Notes under the pieces: model-generated | The model's input: the letters and a program-made list of their open reading frames with translations, nothing else | Databases searched by the model: none | Told to the model about the DNA's origin: nothing | In this document: positions 39,801 through 51,611 of the stretch, piece by piece | Layout of the letters: each line of letters opens with the position of its first letter | Position numbering within the stretch: position 1 is the first letter of the stretch | Made by a program: the position numbers and the translations under genes | Assembly: GCA_009869945.1 (NCBI GenBank) | Contig: WIXG01000032.1 | Coordinates: forward strand, 248,001-312,000 | Direction of reading: 5' to 3' | Source of the DNA: Mesaphorura yosii | Taxonomy: Eukaryota; Arthropoda; Collembola; Poduromorpha; Tullbergiidae | Length of the DNA: 64,000 nucleotides

Positions 39801-42800
39801 ATCATATGAAATGAGATTTTTATTTGTGCCATTTCAGTCTCGTTCTTTTGTTCCGATGTCTTGTGTCATTCTCTTGAGAATCTGTGCCGCCGCCACTCGC
39901 AGTCGTTCGCAGATGAGCGATGAGGACGCGCGAGAAAGGAGAAAGTCTGCAAAGATTTCAGGTTGCAAAGTTTATTCTTTATTGCAAAGAGTACGCAAAG
40001 TTAATCCGCTCGGAGGAAATGCTGGATAGCTGGATTATTAGTTTATGAAATAAATCTTGATTAATGCGAGAGACGGCAGGCAGGCAGGCAAGAAAAATTA
40101 GACGCGGTGGGGAAGGCAAAGGCTCGAGAGGGCAAATCTCGTTCGCGAATGTTGTTTTCGGAACTTGCAAGGACAAACAAACTTTTTGCGAGAGGGGAAA
40201 GTGGAGTCATGCGTGAGTCGTTGCAGATGTTGGCTCGCTGTTGCTGTTCTCGGTTTGCAGCAGACTATGCTAATACTAATGATCGTTTGTCATGGAGAAC
40301 GCAGCACGCTTGGCATCGATTATCATGTTTCCTCCATCGAACGAATGCCGAATGAGGTTAATGCATCGCATCGTGTGGACCCGCAACGAACGACACCGCC
40401 GTAATTTATTAGAAATCCATTACGCAGGAGTAGCGAACGGTGGCAGGCTGAATGAAATGAAATTGAGCGAGCACATGCAACGCAATGCAAGGAACAAGTG
40501 CGTTAAGTAAAATGAAGTAAGTGATCGTGTTTAGAATTTACGACGGACGACTGATAGGCCGCATGCGAACACGGTCGAATGCAGTAGCGGCAGCGGCAGG
40601 CACGAAAGATTGATTTTTGCCATTTCGCGAATCGCGTTCGCGATTCTAATAAATATGTAATAGTATTAATATATCATGTTTCGTGGTGAGTTCCACGTTG
40701 TTTGAGTGCGGACGAGCGGTGTCTTGACTTTCTCCGAGTGCCGAGGAGCGGCGGCAGGGCACTCGAACGAGCGCGCGGCGTCTTTTCGGGTCAAACCACT
40801 CATATCGACATCAGCTTTTTAGGCATGCATGTCGTGTCCGCACGGCGTCTCCTCCTCACGGAAGTTTCAAGTTCCTTCTCCACTCCTGCTCTCTCTCGAG
40901 CTGAGTTCGTAGAAAATTACTTCACTCGCTTGACGACTCGCAGGCAGCGACAGCCAAAGCAAGAGAAAGTTTGCGAATGGCAATGGAATACGCGAGAGAC
41001 GGGGAAATGGAAGCCAGACTCCAAAGATATTTAAGATATGAGCAGAATAAATATTTGGGCTTATTGACTTCTTTGGCTTCTAGAAAGCTAAAAACTTTGG
41101 CACGGTTGGTATGAACCCCGAAGTTTTCTATTTTCTTCGGAATGAATCCCGATTTGAGGAACTGTAAATTAAATTGAGATTATCAGCTCTCCTTTAGCTT
41201 TGTCGGCACATTCGCAACTCGCATTCGCATTTTAGGCTCGTGCTTGGCATAATGGACGTGGTTTACGACAGGAGAGGCAAGGCAAAGGGGAGTAATTTCC
41301 ATTCGCATTTGCAAATACAGCTCGTGTGCACGTTGCGAGTAGAGAACAAAAGCTTGGCATAAATCATGAACACCATAAACTTCAACACTGCGAACGAAAC
41401 CATAAAACACGCCACTCTTTACATTGTAATGATACCGTTTCTGTTTCATGTATTTCGTGCTGCGTTGCATGAGAACCGGTACGCGTGCAGCTTGCAGGAT
41501 GGCCGGGCGCACTGAGCAACAAACTTTCACAGCTTTCACCGTGCGCGCGCACCAGCGTAATTCGTTTTCTTAATTGGTTTTTCTATTCGCCCTCACCTCA
41601 ACCGCACGATTGAGTGTGTTGTTATTACATTACCGTGCCAAAGGAATAAGTAATGGAATACGTATGTTTGTGCTGGCGGGTTCGACTCGTTTGCCGTTTG
41701 GGTGTGGTGCATTATTCGATATCATTTGAGCGCACGCGCACGGCGACTGGGCCGAAGCTACAGCCACAGCCGCACTGTCCTGCCATCAAAAGAATGAGAA
41801 ATTACTGAATTAGCCACACAAAGAGAAACAGCGCGCGTGGCACGGAGGGCATGGCAGACGTTCGCATTCACATTGGTAGTGACTCCTGGTTAGATTGATG
41901 CGTGCACTTTGCCCGGAATTAAAGCCCATAAATTTACGCCCTTTCATCGCCCTCCCGCTCTTTGTTCCTGCTGTTGTCCTCGCCATATTTCTCACTGATC
42001 CCTTCCGGATCGTGGGCAGGGGCTTATGCAGGTAGAGCATAAACAACGAAGCTACCTGCGCCTGCTCCTGCTTGCTCCAGTTTTACACATTAAATGGCAA
42101 ATTTGTAAATTCATTATTCAGCGTGAGCGTGTCTTTATGCCTGTCGTGGCATTTAACAAATTCCCGAGCAATTTCTGGGTTGACTTGGTTGTTGGTTCTA
42201 GAACGCCAAACTTAAATGTACGCTGTAACAAGGAATTAGAGCTCGTCAACTTCCAAACGAGTGGCCCACACGCACACGCAGTCGTGAGAAATGACACAAT
42301 GATTAATTAAAGTCTGAAGTCCGCCGCTCGAGAGAAAAGTGGGATCTGAATTGTCGAGTACGACGACGCGTGTAAATACAAAATGAGTGATTATGATACA
42401 TTAGGTTAGGGGCTCGCGTCTTGCCGTCTTGAGTCTTGCCTTCCAGTCGTCGAGCGCACAAAGCTAGTCGCTCGTTTCTGCCCAAGTCAAGCGTTCGTGG
42501 TGCAATTTGTTTCGTGTGCGTTTATTGATCGCCATTGCATTGGAAGCGATAAGCAATTGCCTTCGCCATCACCGAATTCCTCGGAAATTGGAAACAGAGA
42601 TAAAAGTTTCAAGTCGAGCTCCACTCGACTGTCGACTCTGCAGCGGCTCCATAATTTAGCGTGTGGAAAATTACTTTTCTTTTTTGTCCAAATATTTAAT
42701 ATATTATGACAAAGCAAACAGGGCACAATGGCTGGGCTCAAACTAGAAATCAATACGACCACTTTCCATTATGCGAGAATTCGGGAATGACAATTCTCGG

Positions 42801-45410
42801 AACTCAGAATGAATAAGAAAAAAGCAATCGTCCGTCTCCTTCCTCGCGTTGTCCTCCGTGCATGTGCCTGCCCTGCCGTGCATCGTGTGCTGCGGGTTTA
42901 TTATGTCACTGTCAGGAAATACGAAATATGTGACAATGACCATCCCAAGTGCCATTGCCGTCAGACAGTAAACTAAATATTGACACTAAATTATTCCGTC
43001 CTTCGTTTCCTGTCTAACTTATTTGCCACAAACTACCGTCCAGCGACCGTTGGTTGAGTGGGCTTGAATTATGCACGGCGCAAGGATAATGACTCAATTT
43101 CGATTTCTCCGCTCGTGAATGTGGACCACTCCACCAATTTGTTTCGGCCAAGATGAGCTGTAATTAAGATGTTTCGACCAATTTAGGTCGCAGAATGCTC
43201 GCTCCATCGTTTCCCTCATGCACTTGTCTAATGAAGCTCCATCATCGAGCTTGAGCCTTCTGCGACTTACGACTGCGAGCAGGGCAGCGCTTCGCCTTCG
43301 CCTTTCACTTTTTCCTAGTAAATGAACCTTGTGTCATGAATGGAAGCAGAGAAAGGCATGACATGGCAGGTTGGAAGCGTGCAATGCAATGAAGTAAAGT
43401 GGGTCCCACTCTGCTGCTGCTGCAGTGAGTGGTGGGAGTTCAACGAATTCCACGAGAGATAGACACAGCAGATAATGCAACATAATGCGGCAACTTTGCC
43501 TGCAGAACCCGACGTTAATACGTACGTGCTCCACCGGCGGGCGGCGTACGTACGTCTGCTGTCTGCTCGTTTAGACTTTCCGTTCTCCGTCGTGGCACAA
43601 CAAAAAGTTTGGCAAAAATCGATTCAATATTCCGCACGGCAAAGGTACGACGGACGCCGGCTTTCACCGGACAAACCTTTACTTTTGCTTTCTTCGAATT
43701 GGTGTTGCTACTCTCGTTTCTTGCTCCCAAGTGAACGGAATTATGTTTTATGGGCCATGGGCTGTGTTTGGGCAGCGAACACGCCGAGCCTACGTGATGC
43801 GCTCTAAAATACAGTAATGCAATTTGTGTTTTGCAGCTTTGGCCCTTCTTCTGTATCCTGTATCATCATCACCATCATATTCTTGATTAAACAAGTACTT
43901 AACTTACAACGGCAGGGCACGGGCGAGGCAACGTTGAGACACGACAGAAAACACAAAAAAATCCAAAAACACGGAAAACCGACCTACGAATTCTTATGAC
44001 AAACTTTCCCAGGATTTTATTATCCCAGACGAACTCCCAAGAACAGTTGCATAGGCTGGCGTGGCGTGCCGAAGAGCAGAGACAAAGACGCAATTCTGCA
44101 TTCTTCGCACTTCTCTCGCAAATACTCGACTCGCGAACCCGAGTTTGTTGTTTCTTTCCTTCATTTATTCTGGTGTGAAACGAAGCGCGACGAAAATGAA
44201 TGAGATGGAAATGAAATGGAAGAGTTTCTTGTTCGCAGCGGACAGCGACAGCGTCCCCGAAGATTGCGAGAGAGAAAGCAAACAATAATGACACGATGCT
44301 ATGGCGAGATATTAACATTGTGTTGTGTAGTGAGGATGCAAAGAAAGATCTTGCGGAATCCGCGTAATGCGATGCCCAATGCGATTCCATTACAAACTTT
44401 GCACTCCGACAGATTTATGCATTGTACGCTTAATTAAAATGTAGTTGGCTTGGCGAGCTTGAGCGTTATTTATCACCGTCGGCGCAGCAACAGCGGCGGT
44501 GGCTCATTCTGACATTATTTTACAATCAAAGCTCAATGCTTTGAATCATAAGCCGATATTAAGAATTCCAGGCCAGATCAAGCTTTGGATAGGCGCTGAG
44601 TCGCAACTCAATAGAGTAAGCCCGATAAGATATTCCAGCCGTGTGATTATTATTGATTGGCACAAGTCGCACTGGCAGTTGCTCTCCGATGGGAATTCAT
44701 TTTGAATGAAACCTATGCGTAGTGTGTCTGAGAGCTTGTACGCTTGCACTACAATGGAGACGAGGTAATTAGAGACGACTTCATCGTGTTGAAGGATATT
44801 AACGAATCATGATGTGTGTTCCTATTGTTTCCACCGACAAACAAGTTCTACCTCGTGATTAATTATAAGCGATCCAATTAATTAGAGCCACGCTCGATAT
44901 CGACCTGAGTTGAGATATGCGATGTTTGTTTGCTAGACGCGAGATGAGATGAATATTTCAAGAAATAATTAGCCGAGTTTGTAGCAGCTGTTTCTAATCT
45001 TGTTGTTTGTTGTTTGGCAGGGAATCTTCCTGGTCGTGCACTCGTCTGCGATCGAGTGGCGGAAGAAGATTCTGCTCACCATCTCATTGTACTCCTGGAT
45101 CACGCTTCCGCTGAGCACGTCCAACATCATCTTCGCCTGCATCGCCCCCATCCCCTGCACGCCGTTGATTGACTTTCTTTGCGCCTTCATCGGAGCCATG
45201 AACATTTATATGTACATTTTCGGCGTGATCAAGTCCTTCTCGCTCCATCGTATGGGCGCAGTCCGCCTCGTCGTCTTCATCGCAGGAGCTTTAGCCACGA
45301 TTCCATTCAACATTATCATCGAGAACATTGCAGTCATGTGGGGTCTCTTTGGCAACAAGTACCACTTCTACGTCGTCAACAAAGACTACAAGCAGCCCAC
45401 AACCGTGTAG
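30897..45410 (+). CDS. egh: Egghead: GDP-mannose beta-1,4-mannosyltransferase
   Basis: Transfers mannose to glucosylceramide to make the arthro-series (mactosylceramide) glycolipid core in Golgi/ER membranes; called egghead in Drosophila and BRE-3 in nematodes. Four coding exons: 30897-31589, 34268-34396, 38820-39002 and 45021-45410 (stop TAG). All are in phase 0 and give 464 residues, close to Drosophila (about 457). N-terminal membrane segments span residues 10-30 and 55-85. The GT2-type core includes GSPLLAPF, RIVTRGDFP, the acidic metal/sugar motif in DSDWIVHLDEE (about 188-198), NGPDGSVAEDCFF and QQRKRW (Q-x-x-R-W). The last exon adds C-terminal membrane helices (PLSTSNIIF, NIYMYIFGVIKSFS). 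Introns are 2.7, 4.4 and 6.0 kb and look empty. Identification is very secure. Confidence 0.97.
31590..34267 (+). other. egghead intron 1 (2.7 kb)
   Basis: No exon or mobile element recognised. From about 32300 to 32940 the sequence is strikingly rich in short words such as TGCATT, GCAAT and GCGAAT repeated irregularly. Confidence 0.7.
34397..38819 (+). other. egghead intron 2 (4.4 kb)
   Basis: No exon, RNA gene or mobile element recognised. Near 35640-35670 there is a local run of GCAATT words. Confidence 0.7.
39003..45020 (+). other. egghead intron 3 (6.0 kb)
   Basis: The largest intron in the window. Open frames on both strands are short and without domains. A (GGCA)n-type microsatellite of about 20 bp lies near 40074-40094. 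Nothing else was recognised. Confidence 0.7.
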
Positions 45411-45729
45411 AGCCCAGCATCAACTCCCTTCGTTCCGCTGCATCTCAGCCAACTTCGACTCAACAAATCAACTGATTACCGACGAAAACCATCAAAATTC
45501 TACTTAACTCAGTGCATGAAAATTACGACCGCATTTATTTATAGACATATTTATAGTTAGGCACGCATTTCACAAAATCAAGAAAACAACTGGTGGCGCT
45601 TCGTTTGTAGCCTCTGCACAAATATTTATTTCATGTCCCTAAAATTAAGCGGATCCTCAGCGATTGTCGTCGTCGCTGGGGCAGACGGCGGTCAAGGGAA
45701 GTTGATTGGAAACTCTGTAGCCCCACAAA

Positions 45730-45735
45730 AATAAA
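45730..45735 (+). terminator. Poly(A) signal of egghead
   Basis: First perfect AATAAA, about 320 bp after the egghead stop codon. Confidence 0.5.
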
Positions 45736-47079
45736 CCACAAGTGTGTTAACTTAGAGTTAAGGAAGGCTTGTGCATTGCATTGCATTGTGCACGAAGAAG
45801 AATTTGACTGAGATGGACACTGTATACTACACTGCAGATTGCAGCCTGTTTAATTGTTGTTTTTGTTTTGGTGTGGCGGCGGTGCCGGTGTTCTTTTCTG
45901 TTCTGACGTGATTGCCAGCGTCTGGCAATGAAAATGATATTCTCTTATCCTCGTGTGAATTGTTGTATTGTGCTGAGTGCTGTGTGGCGTTTGTTAGGCA
46001 GTCAATGAGATTCTTCAAGCTTTATGTGACAGTATGTTGTACGATGCTGATTAACGAACGAAATGATCTTGATCCAACTCATTCTGGATGATATACTTCG
46101 GAGCTGCAAATTTATTTATTATTGTAGCCCTTGGCGGACGACGCTGGCTCGAGTATATGTCATTTGTAGTGCCAGTGTCCAACCCAAGCAATTGTAATTG
46201 ATGATGCTGATGCTGCGCAAAAGCCATAATTCATATACGCACCGTAGAGCTTGGGAAGCCTGGAGCTGACAATTTTTGCTAAAATCTACTTACGTCTGCG
46301 GCAATTTGTGTGCACAAAGATCTTGTTCAGCTAAATTATGGAATTCGAAATGTACTCAAAATTTTGTTCCTGTTTGCTTTGTTTCAAAGCTAGACACTTG
46401 ATTTAAAACCGACTCGCCCCGAATCCTGTTTGTTAATTTCTGCCCTTGGAAGACGGGACTGGATTTCGTTCAAGTATTACTACTCCATTAAGTTACTAAG
46501 GCATTGAGCATGATAATTACTAGCGGTGTAATCAATGAAATGTATTAAGTACGTCTTAACGCAATCTTGATGATCAAGCTGCTGACTTGGTCGTGCAAAT
46601 GCCTACCCTTGTTTTAATCTAAGTTAGTTGTGTTTCTTGGCTCCGTCCTCTGCCCCCAATGTTTTGTTAACATTTCCTAACTCGACGCATGCACTTTTTT
46701 GGATTTGCGGTCCACTGGGCCACGTTGAGCTATGAACCTGTCCAACATGAGCCGTGCTATGCATTGTATGTCCATCCTGAGCCCCACACGTACTCCTACT
46801 CTAAGTTGGTAAAGAAATGAAGATATTTGTATGGTGATCTTGTCACTGTAATTATGACTCTTAATCTAGCTATTTATTAATCGTTCTGGACGGTACACCA
46901 ATCATGTAAAACAAACGTAGAATCAAAACAATTCCAGATAATAAAAGCAGATGAAAACTTTATTGCATTCGTCAAATCATGCGTCAATAAATAAATCCTA
47001 CGTCTCAAATCACACATGCGAATTGCCTCGCTTGGTATATACTTATGCACCAGAATGAGGTGCTTTTTAAGGTTTGTTT
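45736..47079. other. Intergenic interval between egghead and EOGT
   Basis: AT-rich, with only short open frames. Further AATAAA copies occur near 46940 and 46985 on the plus strand, so a longer egghead 3' UTR is possible. Confidence 0.4.
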
Positions 47080-47082
47080 TTA

Positions 47083-47345
47083 TCTTGAAACCTGAGTAAC
47101 AATTGAGCCAAAGACAAGGCCACCTTCTTCCTTATCCATGGTGTCACGCCAAATGAATCTTAACGGCCTTCTCAGTTTGATATGAACTTCCACATATTTG
47201 ATAGTGATATCCTGCATGGAAATCAGATTACACGTGTCAGGTTTAACCATACAAAATGCGGGACACACAGAAAGCGGGACTGACCTTTGTACTCGTCCGT
47301 TCCAGATGATATGACTTAAGGCTAACTTTTCTTCAGAAGATAATT
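47083..47345 (-). other. Possible small coding segment downstream of EOGT
   Basis: On the minus strand an acceptor TTTCCATGCAG near 47220 is followed by an open frame with the character of real protein (DITIKYVEVHIKLRRPLRF, then IWRDTMDKEEGG) and a TAA stop. Upstream, across a roughly 60-bp interval starting with GTCAGT, is an in-frame segment SYHLERTSTK. I do not recognise it and found no start codon. It could be the end of an unknown small gene, an alternative EOGT end, or chance. Confidence 0.25.
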
Positions 47346-47543
47346 ATAGTGATGATTAGTTTTCCGACATGCTTCTTGACGTTCTTGGTAGGAATACTTG
47401 GAATACGCTAATAATCGTTGATTCCTTTACAAGTGGCGAGCGAGCAAGGGCACAATACAATAACATGGGTTACGAAAAGTCAATTCAACTGAAAAAGCCC
47501 GCCTCAAGTTGCAAGGATTGAATCTCAAAAATTTTTAGATTCT

Positions 47544-47549
47544 TTTATT
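47544..47549 (-). terminator. Poly(A) signal of EOGT
   Basis: TTTATT on the plus strand reads AATAAA on the minus strand, about 100 bp beyond the EOGT stop codon. Confidence 0.6.
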
Positions 47550-47645
47550 CCAAGCAATAAATCACATCTTTATGGTAGAGCCGAGGAATTAGAGAGCAAT
47601 TAATAATTAATCGTACAGCTAATAAGTGGTTATTGATTATCATTC

Positions 47646-50021
47646 TTAAAGCTCGTCATGTTCCATGGAGTGACAGTGACTGGTAGAAACCTGCCCGTTC
47701 TTAATTACGAGAGCCGCAGCCTTGTTCACCAATCGAACAGCCTCCTCAACGTCAAACACATAATTCGCAAACTTGTGATAATGTTCGGGAGTATCCAAGG
47801 TGGCACTGATTTGCTTGGCTTCCAACTTCTCCGGATCCTCCCATGTCAGATACTCAACATCAGCCAGACGGGCCAGCTCGCTGTAGCAGTTTGGATCCTC
47901 GCAGTGATATCTGCCAGCAAAGGAAACCCAAATTCTACGGAGAAACGGCAAGCAAGAATGACCCGAATTACTTACATTTCAAAGACTGCTGCCCATTTCG
48001 GCAGGAAGAGCAAATGTGTCAGTCCAGCGCCGTGAATGCCAACTAAAATATCTGTGTTTCTAATAATTGCCAACTGCTCTTTGAAATCAGTCTTTTCGGT
48101 AAATTCAACCTGCAACAAAGCATGTAATTCTGTTTGGAGAATGAGCAGACGAATTTTGGGCCATGGCAGAATTTCCCACATACCTTTGTTACAGTTAAGT
48201 TTGTATTGTTCGCCTTAATCGCTTGAATGATCTGATCCTCGTTTAGAACCCGCCGAAATATCGTTTGTCGACTGAGGAAAGTGACTCGGAGCTTGTTTGC
48301 CTTCGGCTCAGACTGCCGCAACGGAATCTGTAGACGGTGGAGCATAAAATCGGAGAATGCTCGAAATAGTCCACTGCCACGGTAGCCAGGCACCTGAATA
48401 GCAAGTATACGTTGCATGGAAAAATTAGCTTACTACCTTAATACTTAAGGACTTACAACAGGGGAGCTGTAGTAAAGGCCAGCCACCATTCTGGGCAGCA
48501 GAGAGAAGACCACATTTCGAAAACAGACTCTTTGGCCGAAGTATTGCGCCAAAGTCATCAGCGGATGGCGGGTAAACGGGTCAAAAGCAGTCTCAAAGCT
48601 GGAGCGATACCAGCTCCTCCAAATTAATACGTTCACGTCAATATCGAAAATATTGTGACCCGGCGTTCCATTGACGAACAAGGTTGCGTAAAAATTAAAG
48701 AAATCACAGAAATGGTGGTACATGTTGTTTGCTGCCGAATAAAGGATAAAAACTCATTCAATGATCCAATAAATAGAATTTATATCGACTTCTGTTGCAC
48801 TTACTCGCATCGAGTTTCATAACAAACGTCGGCCTGTCCACGACCACGTCACAAAGTTGTCGGTTCATTTTCCACTCAGACGGTGTATGTCTGAAATGTT
48901 TGATTTCTGGTCCCCACGTCGTCAGCGCACTCTCAAATCTGGAGTTTCCATCTATGAATTCCGTGTCCACTTGGCAGTTTCCCCCAATGTCGCCATCTCG
49001 AAGCACGTTCATGTCGTACATGATTGGCGTCGTGCGATTTGCCAAATGGCGCAAGTCGATGAAGATGTTTCGCCCTCGACAAAAGCCAAGCGTTTCGGTG
49101 CACTCCAGTGAGGAGGCAGTGATCGTGCTTGAATCGGCCTTCGGACTGCAGACATGTCGCAAGGAGTTTCGAAAGGCTTTGACGTACCCGAAGTCTGCCT
49201 GTGAGTGAAACAGGGCCCGTCCTTCTTCGACGGCTGATGGAATGCTCCCCGAGTACGGGTGTCGGCGACTAGGGTCGCGAGTTCCTTCGAACGGGGTGGG
49301 GTACGGATACGAGAACGAGAAGGGCTTCGTGAAATCGCAGTCGTCCTCATAACCCCAGCAGTAATTGCTGTTGGTGTTCAGGCCCTGAAACAAAAGTTTC
49401 ATGGAGCTGCGTGGACAAAGAAAACAGAGAACGCCGCCTAGCTTGCTTGCTGGACGAACTCGAAGCGCAGAAGCTGCAGCGCTTGTTATTGTACGTTCTG
49501 GAAGTGGAAAACATCAACTCTCGTTGCATAGAACTGCGTCTCAATTATACAAAGTGCAGCTGGGATTAATTCATCATTTTATTTAACCTATTATTCATCA
49601 ATTAAATCACAGCCCTACAAACGCAAACGCAAGACACAAAGCACGAAATCAGCTAAAAAGCACCGTCCACTCCTTTACAACTAAGCAGCTACTGACTTCA
49701 CTCCTGCGATCGTTACAAAATTTGATAGTACCGAGTTTCCCTGCTTAAACTTTTACACACGATCTTAGTTTGACAGTTCAAGCTAAACAAAAACTCAATT
49801 TTGGAAGTTAAGTGGGAGCTTACCGTCGTCTCCTCCTCCTCCTGCCCATTGCCAGCAGTATTTCCAGGACCAGAAAACCTTGGTGAAGAGCTTGGTTTGG
49901 AATAATAGAAAGGTAAATGATTCACTGGCAAATTCGGGTCTTCATTGTGCTGAGCAAGAGTATTAGCAATAAAAGTGGTTGTCCACAGCGTTAGGAGAGT
50001 CTGTAGTGACTTAATTGGCAT
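47646..50021 (-). CDS. EOGT: EGF domain-specific O-GlcNAc transferase
   Basis: ER-lumenal GT61-family enzyme that adds O-GlcNAc to Ser/Thr of EGF repeats (Notch ligands, Dumpy-type matrix proteins). Six exons: 50021-49824, 49384-48805, 48731-48457, 48393-48184, 48109-47976 and 47910-47646 (stop TAA). Phases match throughout and give 553 residues, slightly longer than human (527). Exon 1 encodes a signal peptide ([16 protein letters not shown]) and a divergent linker ending in EEEETT. The catalytic part shows [86 protein letters not shown] and [13 protein letters not shown]. The protein ends in HDEL, an ER-retention signal, as in human EOGT. The start is supported by the signal peptide. Confidence 0.95.
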
Positions 50022-50407
50022 TAAAGAACAGAGAATCTAAGATCACTGAAGCTCTACTCTGTTTGACAGTAATTAATATAACTTTTAAAGCTGACAACAT
50101 CAACAACAGATTGGGCGACTATAAGCCAATTATTGAAGCTGAATCATTAATTGAATTATACCACGTTTTACCAGTGCGAATTTTATCGCCTGAAGGTACA
50201 TACTTTATGTAGGTGGGTAGGTTACCCAAATTCGCACATGCAATTCGCGATACACTGGCCGTATGCAAAAAAAAATTAAAGGTCTTTCCTTTCTTAACTA
50301 CGTCGCAGATAAATTAGTTGGTTAATTGATATTCTGCTTTGTGTATTTCAGTGATTCGGACTCGAAGACTCTGTATTAATCAGTTTTGTCAGTTGTCGGT
50401 GTCCAAG
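50022..50407. promoter_or_regulatory. Bidirectional promoter interval of EOGT and VAMP7
   Basis: The two ATGs point away from each other with only 386 bp between them, so both promoters and 5' UTRs must lie here unless upstream non-coding exons exist. No TATA box is obvious. Candidate starts were not resolved. Confidence 0.55.
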
Positions 50408-51611
50408 ATGCCTATTTTATACACGGTGATCGCACGGGACTCGTCCACAGTGCTTGCGAAATACGCAGCGTGCACTGGAAACTTCGCAGAAGTCACTGAA
50501 CAGATTTTGGCCAAGATTTCGACAGAAGATTCCAAACTCACGTACTCACATGGTGCTTATCTATTCCACTACATCAAGGAAGACTCAGTCACCTACCTCT
50601 GCATTACTGACGATGTAAGAAACATTTCTTTAGCAACTCAGTACCCTTGCAAGAGCTGATTAAACTGAAATCTGAATTGCAGGACTTCGAACGATCAAAG
50701 GCATTCATGTTTTTGGCTGAGATCAAAACCCGGTTCAGGCAAACTTACGGATCATCGCGGATTCGTGATGCCTTGCCATACGCAATGAACTCGGATTTCG
50801 CGACCCTGCTGGCTTCAGAAATGGTACTGCTTGTTATAAAGTTAGAGAAGCTGCAAACTTGGACGCGGCCAGTGCAATTTTTTTTAATCCTGCCGAGTTT
50901 TCCGTTATTACTGAATTCCAGAAACGATTCTCGGAGTCTCGTGATTTGGATGCTATTTCAAAGGTACAAGGTCACTTGGATGAGCTCAAGGATATTGTGG
51001 TGAAAAATATTGGTAAGTGTGGACTGACGACGACTGGACGTGAACCCTACTTGGACAATTCTATCGGCAGATACTCTGACTATTTAGATAACATTGCTGC
51101 CCGCGGGGAGAGACTTGAATTGCTGGTCAACAAGGCCGAAAATTTGAATACCACCGTAAGTTGCCACTCTGGTCGTACACAATTCATGCGTATCTGCTTA
51201 ATTGCGTGTACTCTATTTCAGTCGCTTTCCTTCCGAAACACCAGCCGCAGCGTAGCACGGAAAATGTATTGGAGAAATATCAAGTTTGGGGCCATCATGG
51301 TTTTGATCGCAATTGTAAGTTCAACTGTTACGCCTTTTTTCTTGTTCTGTTGCACTGTGGCAGGGCAGTGAAAGTGCTCTCTTTCGCTGTTCGATTTCTA
51401 AGAGACAAGTCACGCAAGGCAAAATGAGTTTCCAGATGATTTAGCTCACTAATTGCATGTACTTCCTGGTCTGTTCCTCGTGATTCTTGTACTCTTTCGT
51501 ATTGATTTCTTGTAGTTGATCATCTACTTGATCGTTTCCTTCTCGTGCGGTGGCCTTACTTGGAATTCGTGTGTTGGTGGCGGTGGGTCGCCGTCTAACA
51601 AAACCGGATGA
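50408..51611 (+). CDS. VAMP7: VAMP7, longin-domain R-SNARE
   Basis: SNARE for fusion of late endosomes, lysosomes and secretory vesicles. Six exons: 50408-50614, 50683-50823, 50922-51012, 51088-51155, 51222-51314 and 51516-51611 (stop TGA). Phases match and give 231 residues (human 220). Residues 1-116 are the longin domain, with MPILYTVIARDS, ILAKI, LTYSHGAYLFHYI and YLCITDDDFERSKAF. The SNARE motif has ELKDIVVKNIDNIAARGERLELLVNKAENL, whose Arg in RGERL is the expected zero-layer residue. A C-terminal transmembrane helix (IMVLIAILIIYLIVSF) precedes a short lumenal tail with CGGLTWNSC, close to vertebrate VAMP7. Introns are 68-201 bp. SEC22 and YKT6 were considered, but sequence identity favours VAMP7 strongly. 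Confidence 0.96.

Noticed and set aside
40702-41034. 110-codon plus-strand open frame in egghead intron 3
   Set aside because: No domain, signal or splice context; it is consistent with chance.
41680-41720. Possible tRNA (GGGTTCGACTCG resembles a B box)
   Set aside because: No A box or cloverleaf pairing could be found around it.
50408-51611. SEC22 or YKT6 as the identity of the longin SNARE
   Set aside because: LTYSHGAYLFHYI, LPYAMNS, ARGERLELL and CGGLTWNSC match VAMP7 specifically, and a true transmembrane helix is present, which YKT6 lacks.
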